Notes: generated by a model from the letters alone, not told the origin. Shown: positions 7,955 through 19,260, counted from the first letter of the stretch. The stretch: DNA of 64,000 nt from Rhodobacterales bacterium (GCA_002746935.1 PDRW01000032.1:19244-83243), one strand, 5' to 3'. Program-made: numbers and translations.

Positions 7955-8611
7955 TTACCCGCCGTAGTCGCGTTCGCCGAAAATCGCCGAGCCCACCCGC
8001 ACCAGAGTCGCGCCCTGAGCAATGGCGGTTTCGAAATCCGCCGACATGCCCATGGACAACTCCGCCACCCCGTTGCGGGCGGCGATCTTTGCGAGCAGGG
8101 CGAAATGGGGGCTCGGTTCTTCGTCCACCGGGGGGATGCACATCAGCCCGGCGATCTCCAGCCCGAGGCCGCGGCAGTCGGCGATGAAAGCATCGGCCTC
8201 CGCGGGCAACACGCCCGCCTTCTGCGGCTCTTCGCCGGTGTTGACCTGTACGAAAAGCTTCGGACAGCTGCCGAGTTCATCTTTCAGCCGGGCGATGGTG
8301 CGGGCGAGTTTGGGGCGGTCCAGCGTTTCGATCGCGTCGAACAGCATCATCGCCTGACGGGCCTTGTTGGTCTGCAACGGGCCGATCAGGTGCAGCTCGA
8401 CGCCGGGAAAACGTTCGCGCAGGGCCGGCCACTTGCCCGCAGCCTCCTGCACCTTGTTTTCACCGAACAGCCGGTGGCCCTGTTTGAGCACCGCAACCAC
8501 GCGGTCGAGGGGCTGCACCTTGGAAACGGCAACGAGACGGGTCGAGCCGGGGGTGCGGCCGAGGCGGGTTTCTTCCTTGCGGATCCGGTCGGTGATGTCG
8601 GCGAGGGGCAT
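7955..8611 (-). CDS. YggS-family pyridoxal phosphate homeostasis protein
   Basis: Cytosolic PLP-binding protein (YggS/PROSC, single TIM-barrel domain like alanine racemase N-domain) that buffers PLP and keeps B6 vitamers balanced. The 218-residue product has the PLP lysine at 31 in LVAVSKVQP, FGENKVQEA, HLIGPLQTNK and the terminal phosphate loop LVRVGSAIFGERDY. The start at 8611 follows GGAGACC. It is transcribed towards repeat copy A and is separated from the porin by the porin terminator, so it is a separate unit. Confidence 0.95.
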   Translation of the reverse strand: MPLADITDRIRKEETRLGRTPGSTRLVAVSKVQPLDRVVAVLKQGHRLFGENKVQEAAGKWPALRERFPGVELHLIGPLQTNKARQAMMLFDAIETLDRPKLARTIARLKDELGSCPKLFVQVNTGEEPQKAGVLPAEADAFIADCRGLGLEIAGLMCIPPVDEEPSPHFALLAKIAARNGVAELSMGMSADFETAIAQGATLVRVGSAIFGERDYGG

Positions 8612-8667
8612 GGGTGGTCTCCGGCTTGCCTGGAGGGCGTTTCAGAATGGAAACCACAGCCCCGCAC

Positions 8668-8696
8668 AAAAGAAAAGAGCGGGCCGAAGCCCGCTC
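8668..8696 (-). terminator. Porin terminator
   Basis: Minus-strand stem GAGCGGGC/GCCCGCTC (8677-8696) with tetraloop ttcg and a following TTTTCTTTT tract (8668-8676). It ends the porin transcript 26 bp after its stop codon and insulates yggS. Confidence 0.9.
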
Positions 8697-8722
8697 TTCC
8701 CTGATCAGATCCTGAAGCAGGA

Positions 8723-9703
8723 TCAGAACTTCATGGTCACACCGACCTTGGCGAGGGAAACGCCGGTCTCGTTGACACCGTTGGCGTCGATACCACCGTT
8801 GACGGTGTCGTTGTCGAAGATGTAGGCCGCATCAATCGACACGCCGCCGCCGAGATCGTAGCTGCCGTTCACGCCGTAATCCCAGTCGTCATCCTCGCCA
8901 TCGTCTTCGATGAACCCGCCGAAGGAGAAGGCGTCGATCGTGTAGCTGGCGCTGGCTTTGAAGTCCCAGTCTTCGACAACAGCGACGTATTTGGCTTCGA
9001 CTTCACCGGAGAAGCCGCCCATCGCGGCCGATGCACCGACCGTGGCTTCGTAATCGTCGTCTTCTTCGACGAACTCATACTGGCCCCAGACCGAGTAGTC
9101 ACCGAAGTTGTAGGTGCCTTTCAGGCCGTACTTGTCGTTGTCGTCGCCCCACTTGTAGTTGTACCAGGCTTTGACGCCGAAATCGCCGAAGTTGTAGGTG
9201 TAGGTGAAGTTGACCTTGCCGAAAACGTGAACCACGTCATCGTCGTCTGCGGAGATGTCATCGACAGTCGCGGTGCCGTTCGGGCCCTTGTATTCCATCT
9301 GGAACTTGCCCCAGTCGCCCGAGATCCAGACCTTGGCGTTCTTGACCGAACCGTCGTTCTTGCCATCGCCTTCGATCTTGCCGAAATCGTCTTCGGTGTG
9401 GTCATCCTCGAAGGAGAGGCCCGCGGCTTCCACGGTGACATTGGCGCCGGCTTCCAGGCCGCCATCGGTGGTGGTGGTCATGCCAGCGGTGAACTTGGCG
9501 GTCACTTCCGGCGAGAAGATGACGACATCGGTTTCGCCGGTGGTGCCGTCACCATCAAGGTCCTGACCCGCAGCTTCGTCCCAGTCCCAGGAAGCGCCGA
9601 CGCCCATGTAGGCTTCGCCGGAGAAGGTGAAGTTCGTGTTGTCAGCAGCGGCGAAACCGGCGGTGCCAGCCAGGATCGTCGACGCGAGAAGGATCTTTTT
9701 CAT
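8723..9703 (-). CDS. Outer-membrane porin, strongly acidic
   Basis: Trimeric-type general porin for passive uptake of small solutes. The 326-residue precursor has a clear signal peptide (MKKILLASTI...GFAAA, cleavage near residue 20), alternating beta-strand pattern throughout, and the terminal Phe required for outer-membrane assembly (VGVTMKF). It is very rich in Asp and Glu, with runs such as ADDDD and EEDDD in presumed surface loops. A loop at residues 48-59 (DLDGDGTTGETD) matches the DxDxDG calcium-loop pattern. The start is supported by gagggaaacga. It is monocistronic, between its own terminator and a 330-bp leader that holds an 8-bp inverted repeat. High expression is expected. Confidence 0.93.
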   Translation of the reverse strand: MKKILLASTILAGTAGFAAADNTNFTFSGEAYMGVGASWDWDEAAGQDLDGDGTTGETDVVIFSPEVTAKFTAGMTTTTDGGLEAGANVTVEAAGLSFEDDHTEDDFGKIEGDGKNDGSVKNAKVWISGDWGKFQMEYKGPNGTATVDDISADDDDVVHVFGKVNFTYTYNFGDFGVKAWYNYKWGDDNDKYGLKGTYNFGDYSVWGQYEFVEEDDDYEATVGASAAMGGFSGEVEAKYVAVVEDWDFKASASYTIDAFSFGGFIEDDGEDDDWDYGVNGSYDLGGGVSIDAAYIFDNDTVNGGIDANGVNETGVSLAKVGVTMKF

Positions 9704-10033
9704 TTCGTTTCCCTCGTTTTCTAAAGGTGCACCTCAATTCAGGGGAATCCGAATTGAGTATGAGATTTACCTCCCTCTTTCGGGGTATCTTTGCAAGCGA
9801 TCCCGGATTGCCCCCGGATTTGCGGGCAGGGATGGTGCAGCTATGCCACAGTCGTTTCGCGCACCCGGGAACCCTTCCGTTCAGGCCATGCGCACCCCGC
9901 GTGCCGGGGCCTGAAACCGCCCTCGCGCGACGTGCAGAGCGGCCAACGGCACATGCCCCGGCGCCTCCCGAAAACGCTTGCCCGCAGGGATGGGCTTGGG
10001 TAGTTAGGAAGGGATTTTGACGGGGGTACAGGA
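9704..10033. promoter_or_regulatory. Divergent regulatory region porin / DUF3576 lipoprotein
   Basis: A 330-bp gene-free region that must hold the promoters of the minus-strand porin and plus-strand lipoprotein. Its clearest element is the perfect inverted repeat CTCAATTC (9733-9740) / GAATTGAG (9751-9758), centred about 40 bp before the porin start. It may be a leader hairpin or an operator. No convincing -10/-35 pair could be assigned by eye. Confidence 0.55.
9733..9758 (-). promoter_or_regulatory. 8-bp perfect inverted repeat in the porin leader
   Basis: Arms CTCAATTC and GAATTGAG with a 10-bp spacer, i.e. 18 bp centre to centre (close to two DNA turns). It lies 30 bp upstream of the porin start codon. 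In RNA it would form a hairpin just before the ribosome site; as DNA it would suit a dimeric regulator. Confidence 0.5.
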
Positions 10034-10531
10034 ATGCGCATCGGGCAGACCGCCACACGGGTTCTCATGATAGCCGGGCTTCTCGGCCTCGCCGGTTGCA
10101 GCGGCCAGGAGGGTATGACGGGCAACGGCGCCGGTCCGGCACCAGCGGGCAACGAACGCGCCGTGCGCCCGGAGGCGGAGCCGGAGCGCGAGACCATCTG
10201 GGATCTGTTCGCGGGGCGGGATGACCCGAACACCACCGTGGAGGTCAACAAATACCTCTGGAGCGCCGCGTTTGACGTGCTGAACTTCATGCCGCTCGAG
10301 GCCGCCGATCCGTTCTCGGGGGTGATGGTCTTCGGCTACGGCACCCCGCCCGGCGGCGGACGCGCCTACAAGGCCACGGTGTTCGTGAGCGATCCGGCGC
10401 TGGACGCGCGCTCCATCGAGGTGGCGCTGCAATCGCGCGGCGGGCCGGTTTCGGCCGAAACCGCCCATCAGGTGGAAGACGCGATTCTCGCCCGCGCCCG
10501 TCAGCTTCGGATCCAGGACCGAAAGCTCTGA
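10034..10531 (+). CDS. DUF3576 lipoprotein
   Basis: Small lipoprotein of 165 residues with a lipobox LAGC at Cys22 after a hydrophobic helix, then a Gly/Pro/Glu-rich linker and a DUF3576 domain (about 60-165: [20 protein letters not shown], then [10 protein letters not shown]). The molecular role of DUF3576 is not known to me; outer- or inner-membrane attachment facing the periplasm is expected. It sits directly upstream of leuS (83 bp), an arrangement I recall as conserved in alphaproteobacteria. That usual block continues leuS-lptE-holA and suggests an envelope link, yet lptE is absent here. Confidence 0.85.
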   Translation: MRIGQTATRVLMIAGLLGLAGCSGQEGMTGNGAGPAPAGNERAVRPEAEPERETIWDLFAGRDDPNTTVEVNKYLWSAAFDVLNFMPLEAADPFSGVMVFGYGTPPGGGRAYKATVFVSDPALDARSIEVALQSRGGPVSAETAHQVEDAILARARQLRIQDRKL

Positions 10532-10614
10532 CCCCGGGACCGGACCGCGCATCTCAGCAAGACGAAACCAGCGCCGGGCCCGAGCCCGGCGTTTGCATAT
10601 CCGGAGAAACATGG

Positions 10615-13160
<2,546 letters not shown>

Positions 13161-13161
<1 letters not shown>

Positions 13162-14177
13162 TGAAACTCGCCCCCCGCGATGCCCCGCGGTTCTTCGCCA
13201 AACCCGACAGGGCCTGCGCGGGGGTGCTGATCTTCGGTGCGGACCCGATGCGGGTGGCGCTGAAACGCCAGCAGCTGATCGCCAATCTGATCGGCCCCGA
13301 AGGCGAGGCCGAGATGCGTCTGACCCGGATGTCGGGGGCGGATCTGCGCAGCGACCCGGCGATGCTGGCCGACGCGATCAAGGCGCAGGGCTTCTTCCCC
13401 GGCCCCCGCGTGGCTTTCGTGGAAGAGGCCACCGACGGGCTCACCAAACTCATCAAACCCGCGCTGGAAACATGGGCCGAAGGCGACGCGATGGTGGTAC
13501 TGACCGCCGGCAACCTCACGCCGCGCTCCTCCTTGCGGAAATATTTCGAGACCCATGGCAACGCCTATGCGGCGGGGATCTACGACGATCCCCCTTCCCG
13601 CGCCGAGATCGAGACCGAGCTTGCCAAGGCCGGGCTCACGCAGGTCTCGCCCGAGGCGATGACCGAGATCGTGGCGCTCTCGACCGCGCTCGACCCGGGC
13701 GATTTCCGCCAGACCATCGAGAAACTGTCGCTCTACAAGCTGAACGACCCGGGCCCCCTCACCCCCGCCGATATCGACGCCTGCGCCCCCGCCTCCACCG
13801 AAGCCGCGACCGACGATCTGCTTCATGCCGTCGCCGAGGGCCGTCCCGCCGATCTCGGGCCGCTGCTGCACCGGCTCGAGGCCCAAGGCACGCTGCCGGT
13901 GACCCTCTGCATCGCCGCCACCCGGCATTTCCGCACCCTCCACCTCGCGGCCGCAGACCCGGAAGGCCCCGCCAAAGGGATCGCCCGCGCCCGGGTGCAT
14001 TTCAAATCCCGCGACCGGATGATCCGTCAGGCCCGCGCCTGGGGCCCGGCCCGGCTTGAAGCCGCGCTGCACATGCTCATCGACACCGATCTGAACCTGC
14101 GCTCCTCCGCGCCCACCCCCAACACCGCCCTGATGGAACGCGTCCTCATCCGCCTCGCCTACATGCCACGCGGCTGA
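13161..14177 (+). CDS. holA: DNA polymerase III delta subunit
   Basis: Clamp-loader subunit that opens the beta sliding clamp. The 338-residue product matches alphaproteobacterial HolA: N-terminal domain with VLIFGADPMRVALKRQ, the middle KYFETHGNAYAAGIYDD, and the C-terminal helical domain with LYKLNDPGPLTPADI and DLLHAVAEGRPADLGPLL. Its ATG overlaps the leuS stop codon. In most proteobacteria the LPS-assembly lipoprotein gene lptE lies between leuS and holA; here the two are fused edge to edge. After holA there is decayed mobile DNA. Confidence 0.95.
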
Positions 14178-14338
14178 CCTTCCTTTTTCCTGGGAAAATA
14201 CTCCGCAGGGGTCCGGGGGCGCGAAACCCCCGGGCTTTGCCACTTTCAAACAAAGCCGGGCACTGCTGCCGCAATGCCCTCGCTTCAGCTCGCGAGGGGG
14301 CGGGTACCCCCCAATTTTGCGGGGCCTGGTCGTCGAAT
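14178..14338. other. Short gene-free stretch after holA
   Basis: GC-rich DNA with no coding signal or clear terminator, leading into the transposase and integrase fossils. Nothing else is supportable. Confidence 0.5.
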
Positions 14339-14486
14339 TCAAGCGGCCATCATCAGGTTCCGAGCGGGTGTCATGCTGCCGGTTCCCATGCTGGGACGAT
14401 CGTTGTTGCAAGGCCAGAGCCATTCGGTGGCAATCTGCTGCACCTCCCCGATACTTTCGAAGATGTAGTGCTCCACCCGCGCGGCC
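14339..14486 (-). pseudogene. IS3-family transposase (OrfB), C-terminal remnant
   Basis: On the minus strand the frame reads VEHYIFESIGEVQ, then WLWPCNNDRPSMG and MTPARNLMMAA followed by the stop at 14341-14339. This is the C-terminal end of IS3-group OrfB integrases (pattern: tyrosine-rich helix, YNxxRPxMxLGGxTPxxxL). Everything upstream of about residue V is gone, and the fragment abuts the integrase tail on the other strand. The DDE catalytic core is missing, so it is inert. The family assignment rests on this conserved tail only. Confidence 0.7.
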
Positions 14487-14687
14487 GGGATCAACAAAAG
14501 CGCGCACGGCCTCCGCAAGGCCCGCGCCGTCGCCCTCGCCGACGCCACCACCCACCAGATCGGCGCCTGGACCGGCCACGAAAGCCTCAAGGAGGTCGAG
14601 CACTACACGATCAAGGCCGACAGGCGGCGGGCGGTGATGGGGCAAGCACGGACAATTCCAACCACGGACGAGGCGAACACGCCCTGA
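14482..14687 (+). pseudogene. Tyrosine recombinase (phage/island integrase), C-terminal remnant
   Basis: A start-less open frame carries SAHGLRKARAVALAD, HQIGAWTGHESLKEVEHYT and ends in TGA at 14687. These are the HxxR, W/H-GH and nucleophilic Tyr elements of the catalytic C-terminal box of tyrosine integrases. The N-terminal domains and the first catalytic Arg are missing; an IS3 fragment abuts the break. It lies 370 bp from the 3' end of tRNA-Arg, a typical island integration target, so this is probably the scar of a lost integrated element. Confidence 0.8.
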
Positions 14688-15054
14688 GGTCACGGCCGCG
14701 CGCCAGAACGCCTTGCTCCGCAACCTCTTCCTGTGTTTATACGGAAAGAGAGCCAATCATGTCCTCTGCACCGATGCAATGGCGCACTCGAAAACACATT
14801 GTCGAAGGCGACCAGCCCCCCTGCCGCGCCCGAGGCTATGCGGATGAAACCAAAACCGGCCGACTCCCTCAGCAGCCACGACAGGATGGGCGTTCACACC
14901 GAGCCCTTCGCTCGCAGCCTTCCCCTCGCGCCAATCGACGCCCCTTTTTCAGCCGCCCCGATAGGGCGAACAAAGAACGAAACTGGCAAACCGTACCGCG
15001 CAAAGTGGCAAACTGCGGAAAATTCCGTGTTTTATCAGCTGATTGAAAGGAGAT
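14688..15054. other. Non-coding stretch between integrase remnant and tRNA-Arg
   Basis: About 370 bp with no recognisable gene. Plus-strand frames of up to 119 codons exist, but one reads through the tRNA and none has homology I recognise. Base composition is slightly less GC-rich at 14960-15050. Likely left over from the same lost island. Confidence 0.5.
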
Positions 15055-15131
15055 TGGCGCGCTGGGGAGGATTCGAACCCCCGACCCCTTGATTCGTAGT
15101 CAAGTACTCTATCCAACTGAGCTACCAGCGC
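15055..15131 (-). tRNA. tRNA-Arg(ACG)
   Basis: A 77-nt cloverleaf on the minus strand: acceptor GCGCTGG pairing with CCAGCGC, D-arm GTAGCTCAGTTGGAT, anticodon arm CTTGA-CTACGAA-TCAAG with anticodon ACG, and T-arm GGGGGTTCGAATCCTCC (T-loop TTCGAAT). Discriminator G and CCA are encoded (15058-15055). ACG is edited to ICG and reads CGU/CGC/CGA. Its 3' end faces the integrase remnant. Confidence 0.97.
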
Positions 15132-15184
15132 GCGGGTAGCGGGGATGTAGCGGGCCTTGCGGAGGGATGCAAGGGGGATTCTGT

Positions 15185-16576
15185 TCAGCTTGCGGCGGTT
15201 TCGAGGCCGCGCGGAAGATGCACGGCGAAACGAGTGCCGGCGGGGCCGGTCGAGACCAGCTCCAGACGTCCGCCGTGGCCGCGGGCGAGGTCGGCGGCGA
15301 TGGCAAGGCCGAGGCCGGTGCCACCCTTTCGGGTGCCGGCAGAGAAGGGCTGGAACAGGGTCTCGCGGGCTTTCGCCGGCAGGCCGGGGCCGGTGTCGCG
15401 CACGGCGATGGACCATTCTGCCTCGTCTTCGGCGGCGGTCACGGCGATCTCGCCCGCGCACCCGGTGGCCTCGATGGCCTGACGGGCGTTGCGCACCAGA
15501 TTGCTCAGGATCCGGTGCAGCTGTTCCGCATCGGCGCGCAGGGTAAGCCCGGGCGGGATTTCGGCGGTGAAGACAATCCCGCAATCGCCGCAAGCGAGGC
15601 GTTCGCTTTCCAGCACGTCTTCGACGATCCCGGCGAGCGGCACGCGGGCAAGCCGCGGGGCCGGGTCTTCGGCGCGGCCGAAGGAGAGCGTCGCCTCGGT
15701 GAGGTTCACCGCACGGTCGATCGAGCCGATCAGCTTCGGCACCGTGCGCTGGACGCCTGGGTCTGCGCTCATCTCCACCCGGTCGGCGAACAGCTGGGCG
15801 GTGGTGAGGATGTTGCGCAGATCATGGCTGATCCGCGCCACCGCACCGCCGAGGCGGGCGAGGCGTTCCTTCTGTTTCAGCGCTTGCGCGAGTTCGGTCT
15901 GCATGTCGTGCAGCGCCACCTCCGCCTCGCGAAGCTCGCTGAGTTTCGAACTCGGGTCCAGCACCCGGCGGGCGTCTTCCGGCGCCTTGGCCCAGGATTG
16001 CATGGAGCTCACCACCGCCCTGACCGGACGGACGAACATCACCCGCACCACGAGAAACAGGAGCCCCGCGGTGATGCCCGAGATCACCAGCGAAACCCAG
16101 AGGATATTACGGCTGAAGTCGACCATGGCGGCGTGGAGCGGCTGTGCCGGCAGGGTCACCTCGATTTGCAGCCCGCCCATGCCGACGGGGGCGCCGATCA
16201 CCCGGATCACCGCGTCGTCGGGGTCGAGCAGGCGGGCAAGTGCGTCGCGGATCAGCGCCGCCTGCGAGGGCGCGCGCAGGTCGAAAGTGGCCTGCACCGG
16301 CGAGGGCACCGGTGACGACAGAACCAGTTCCCGCGCCTCGTCGCGCAGCAGCACGACGTTGTAGATCCCCGCGGTCTGGAGCAGTTCCTGTTCGAGCGCG
16401 GGGTCGAGGATGTCGTCGGCCAGGAGCGCCAGCGAGGCGATCTGGGCGCGTTCGAGGCGCGCGCGCAGGTAGTCCTCGCGGAAGCCCGCGATCGAGGGCA
16501 CGAAGATCAGCACCTCCGCCAGCATCACGAAGGCGATGGTCAAAACCAGAAAACGGCCGGACAGGGTGTTGAACAT
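15185..16576 (-). CDS. Membrane sensor histidine kinase
   Basis: A 463-residue HWE-free, classic two-component kinase. A first membrane helix (about 8-28) and a second (about 158-182) bracket a periplasmic domain of about 130 residues. HAMP-like and coiled-coil sequence (185-245) leads to the H-box with His251 in ISHDLRNIL, then N-box (HRILSNLVRNARQAIE), G1 (DTGPGLP) and G2 ([10 protein letters not shown]) of the HATPase. No response-regulator gene is adjacent. It starts 18 bp after the flavin disulfide reductase, so the likely operon is TVP38, reductase, kinase, read leftwards from 18672. The product faces the membrane where a redox signal could be read, but this is inference. Confidence 0.92.
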   Translation of the reverse strand: MFNTLSGRFLVLTIAFVMLAEVLIFVPSIAGFREDYLRARLERAQIASLALLADDILDPALEQELLQTAGIYNVVLLRDEARELVLSSPVPSPVQATFDLRAPSQAALIRDALARLLDPDDAVIRVIGAPVGMGGLQIEVTLPAQPLHAAMVDFSRNILWVSLVISGITAGLLFLVVRVMFVRPVRAVVSSMQSWAKAPEDARRVLDPSSKLSELREAEVALHDMQTELAQALKQKERLARLGGAVARISHDLRNILTTAQLFADRVEMSADPGVQRTVPKLIGSIDRAVNLTEATLSFGRAEDPAPRLARVPLAGIVEDVLESERLACGDCGIVFTAEIPPGLTLRADAEQLHRILSNLVRNARQAIEATGCAGEIAVTAAEDEAEWSIAVRDTGPGLPAKARETLFQPFSAGTRKGGTGLGLAIAADLARGHGGRLELVSTGPAGTRFAVHLPRGLETAAS

Positions 16577-16594
16577 GGGCGCCTCGCCGGGGGG

Positions 16595-17965
16595 TCAGGG
16601 CAGAAACCGTTGCACCATGCGCACCATACGCGCGACCCATGGATTATCAAACAGGCGCGGTGCGAACCATGCCCCCGCGGCGCGTTTGCTAAGCTCGGCG
16701 CGGGTCGGATAGGGCAGGATCGTGCCGGCGATGGCGCCGAGTTTGAGGCGCCCGGATATGGCGAGCGACCACAGGGCGATCTGCTCGCTGGCGCCCGCGC
16801 CCACCATCGTCGCCCCGACCGGACGGCCCTTGACCGCCATCACCTTGAGGAAACCGGCAGGGCGTCCGGTGGTGCTGGCGGCGATGGCGCGGTCGTTGTC
16901 GGCAAGGTCGGCCCGCAGCACCTCGAGCTTGTCGTGGGTCGCGCGGGCCTCGGCCTCGGTGAGCCCGACCTGGGCGAGTTCCGGCGCGGTATGGAGCGCA
17001 CGGGGGATGTGGCTGGTGCGGGCATTCACCGGCAGGCCGAAAAGCGCGGCCCGCAGCACCAGCCCGGCGTGGTAGCCCGCCAGATGGGTAAACCCCGCGC
17101 CGCAGGTCACGTCGCCAATGGCGTAGATGCGGCGGTTGCTGGTGCGCATCCGCTTGTCGGTGACGATGCCGTCGGGCCCGAAAGCGACCCCCGCCGCATC
17201 GAGCCCGAGCCCGTCGACCGCGGGCACCCGCCCGGCCGCCACCAGCAGATGCGAGCCGGTGATGTCACCGACGGTGGTCTCGAGCGCGACACCTTCCGGC
17301 GCGAGCCGGGCGGCGGTGACCTGCGTTTGCTCAAGGATCCGCACCCCCCGGCCGCGCATGGCGTCAAGCACCAGCGCCACGGCCTCCGGGTCTTCGCGGC
17401 CCAGCGCCCGGCCCGCCTCGATGACACTCACCCTGGCGCCGAGCCGCCGGTGCGCCTCGGCCATCTCCAGCCCCACCGGACCACCGCCCAGCACCAGCAG
17501 ATGCGCCGGCTGTGTGTCGAGGCCGAAAAGGGTTTCGTTGGTGAGATAGGGCAGCGCGTCGAGCCCGGGAATGTCGGGCACGAAGGGGCGCGACCCGGTG
17601 GCAATGACGAACCGGCGGGCGGAAATGCGGCTGTCTCCGGTGGTCACCTCGCGCCGGCCGGTAAACCGCGCGAAGCCGCGCAGCACCGTGACCCCCAGCC
17701 CCTCGAACCGTTCGGCGGAATCATGCGGGGCAATCGCCGCGATGGCGCTGCGCATATGGGTGTGCGCGGCGTCCCAGCCGAGCCCGGCGCGCCCCGCGGC
17801 CAGCAGCGCCTTCGAGGGCACGCAGCCGGTGTTGAGGCAATCGCCCCCCATCTCCGCCCCCTCGATCAGCACCACCCGCGCCCCCATCTGCGCCGCCCCC
17901 GCCGCCACCGAAAGCCCCCCGGCCCCGGCGCCGATGATGCAGATGTCGGTGTCGATGCGGGTCAT
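16595..17965 (-). CDS. FAD-dependent pyridine nucleotide-disulfide oxidoreductase (mercuric-reductase/Lpd-like)
   Basis: A 456-residue class I flavin disulfide reductase. FAD-binding GAGAGG lies at 12-17; the redox pair is Cys43-x4-Cys48 in GGDCLNTGCVPSK; a second Rossmann motif (VLGGGPVGLEMA) binds NAD(P)H; the FAD site near the C terminus is RRIYAIGDV. The dimerisation domain follows, with HTAPELAQVGLTE, but without the His-Glu pair typical of true dihydrolipoamide dehydrogenases or the C-terminal Cys pair of MerA. The substrate is therefore open. The start at 17965 overlaps the TVP38 stop by 4 bp. Fused or adjacent TVP38-plus-reductase pairs are widespread (from memory). Confidence 0.93.
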   Translation of the reverse strand: MTRIDTDICIIGAGAGGLSVAAGAAQMGARVVLIEGAEMGGDCLNTGCVPSKALLAAGRAGLGWDAAHTHMRSAIAAIAPHDSAERFEGLGVTVLRGFARFTGRREVTTGDSRISARRFVIATGSRPFVPDIPGLDALPYLTNETLFGLDTQPAHLLVLGGGPVGLEMAEAHRRLGARVSVIEAGRALGREDPEAVALVLDAMRGRGVRILEQTQVTAARLAPEGVALETTVGDITGSHLLVAAGRVPAVDGLGLDAAGVAFGPDGIVTDKRMRTSNRRIYAIGDVTCGAGFTHLAGYHAGLVLRAALFGLPVNARTSHIPRALHTAPELAQVGLTEAEARATHDKLEVLRADLADNDRAIAASTTGRPAGFLKVMAVKGRPVGATMVGAGASEQIALWSLAISGRLKLGAIAGTILPYPTRAELSKRAAGAWFAPRLFDNPWVARMVRMVQRFLP

Positions 17966-18672
17966 GCGCGGTCTTTCCGGAAGGGTCTCAGCAGCATCGG
18001 CAGTGCGGTGAGCAGGCTGAGGCCGAGGAGGGGCAACAGGATATGGGGCGCGAAGATGACGCCGAGGTCGGGGCGGGTTCCGGCGTCGAACATCTCGCCG
18101 AGCCCCGCGCCCATGGCGGTATAGACCAGCGCGCCCGGCAGGATGCCCAGCGCCGTGGTGATGAAGAACCGGTGGAGCGGCACCGCCAGCAGCCCCGGGA
18201 TCACATTGGCGACGAAGAACGGCACCGCCGGCACGAGGCGCATCAGAAACAGCACCGACCATTGGTCGCGGTCGAGCCCGCGTTTGAGGCGCGCGATGCG
18301 GCTTTCGGAGGCGTCGAGCCGGGCCGCGAGGGCCTCGCCGAGCCCGCTGCGGGTGGCGAGGAAGATCAGCACCGCGCCGGTGGTCGCGGAAGCGGCATTG
18401 TAGACGAGGCCGGGGAACAGCCCGAAGAGGAAGCCGCCGGTCAGCGTCGCGATGGTGGCGCCGGGGAGCGACAGGGCGACGATGCCGATATAGGCGGCGC
18501 AGAACAGGGCCGCGGCGAGGGCGTGGTTTTCGGCCACGCGGGCTTCAAGCAGGGCGCGGTTGGCCGCGAGGCTGTCGAAGGTGAGATACGGCCGCAGCCA
18601 GATCAGCCCGGCGACGGCCGCAATGGCGATCACCAGCAGCGGCAGGCGTTTGAGGTGGGTGGGTCTTGGCAT
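17962..18672 (-). CDS. TVP38/TMEM64 (DedA-superfamily) membrane protein
   Basis: A 236-residue inner-membrane protein with about six hydrophobic helices. The VTT-domain core is visible as SLPGATIATLTGGFLFG and LFLMRLVPAVPFFVANVIPG, the re-entrant loops with a conserved Arg of the DedA/VTT fold. These proteins are thought to be lipid scramblases or ion-coupled transporters. It overlaps the downstream reductase gene by 4 bp (ATGA), so the two are translationally coupled. It starts the three-gene operon; the leader 18673-18775 holds GC-rich imperfect repeats. Confidence 0.9.
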   Translation of the reverse strand: MPRPTHLKRLPLLVIAIAAVAGLIWLRPYLTFDSLAANRALLEARVAENHALAAALFCAAYIGIVALSLPGATIATLTGGFLFGLFPGLVYNAASATTGAVLIFLATRSGLGEALAARLDASESRIARLKRGLDRDQWSVLFLMRLVPAVPFFVANVIPGLLAVPLHRFFITTALGILPGALVYTAMGAGLGEMFDAGTRPDLGVIFAPHILLPLLGLSLLTALPMLLRPFRKDRA

Positions 18673-18775
18673 CTCCGGCTTCGGGCTTTGGCCCCCGGGT
18701 TTTCAGGGGGTTTCGGGGGGTTTTCGGTGGGCTTTCAGGGGGTATGGCCTGTCCCGGCGCCGATGCCCAGAGATT

Positions 18776-19174
18776 TTAACACAGAGATTTTGGCGCGGTT
18801 TCCCGCGGCTCCGGCTCGAGGAATTCGAGGCGGTTGCCGAAAGGGTCGTCGGTATAGAAGCGGTTGAAACCGGGGAGATCGGCGTCGGGCCGGATGTCGC
18901 AGCCCCCCGCGGCGAGGCGGTCGGCAAGTGCTGCGAGCCCCCCGAGCCCACGGACACGAAACGCCACATGGGCTTTCTTCGCCGGGCGGAACGGCTGTTC
19001 GACCCCGAGATGGACCCGGATGTTGCCGCGTTCGAACCACAGGCCGCCGCGCGCCGCCAGAACGGGCGGTTTCTCCACCACCTCAAGGCCGAGGAGACCA
19101 GAGTAGAAATCCCGGGCGGCGGCTTCCGCGCCCTTTGGCATGGCGAGCTGGACGTGATGGAGGTCTTCGAGCAT
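18776..19174 (-). CDS. VOC-superfamily (glyoxalase/bleomycin-resistance fold) protein
   Basis: A 132-residue single VOC domain: betaalphabetabetabeta halves beginning [12 protein letters not shown] and closing with [20 protein letters not shown]. His near the start (HHVQ) and Glu in NRLEFLEP are at the usual metal positions. The substrate cannot be inferred; close relatives are annotated as glyoxalases. The start at 19174 gives the family N terminus; the in-frame upstream ATG at 19228 adds 18 residues that are not typical. It is divergent from rpmH. Confidence 0.9.
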   Translation of the reverse strand: MLEDLHHVQLAMPKGAEAAARDFYSGLLGLEVVEKPPVLAARGGLWFERGNIRVHLGVEQPFRPAKKAHVAFRVRGLGGLAALADRLAAGGCDIRPDADLPGFNRFYTDDPFGNRLEFLEPEPRETAPKSLC

Positions 19175-19260
19175 GCTGGCTCCTTGTATACTATAGCATA
19201 CAATACCCCGCCGCAGCCGTTCCGGCAAGCCCGCAGCCAGAGGTTTCCGCGAAAGGCCGT

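Noticed and set aside
14733-15092. 119-codon plus-strand frame
   Set aside because: Runs through the tRNA-Arg gene and has no recognisable homology.
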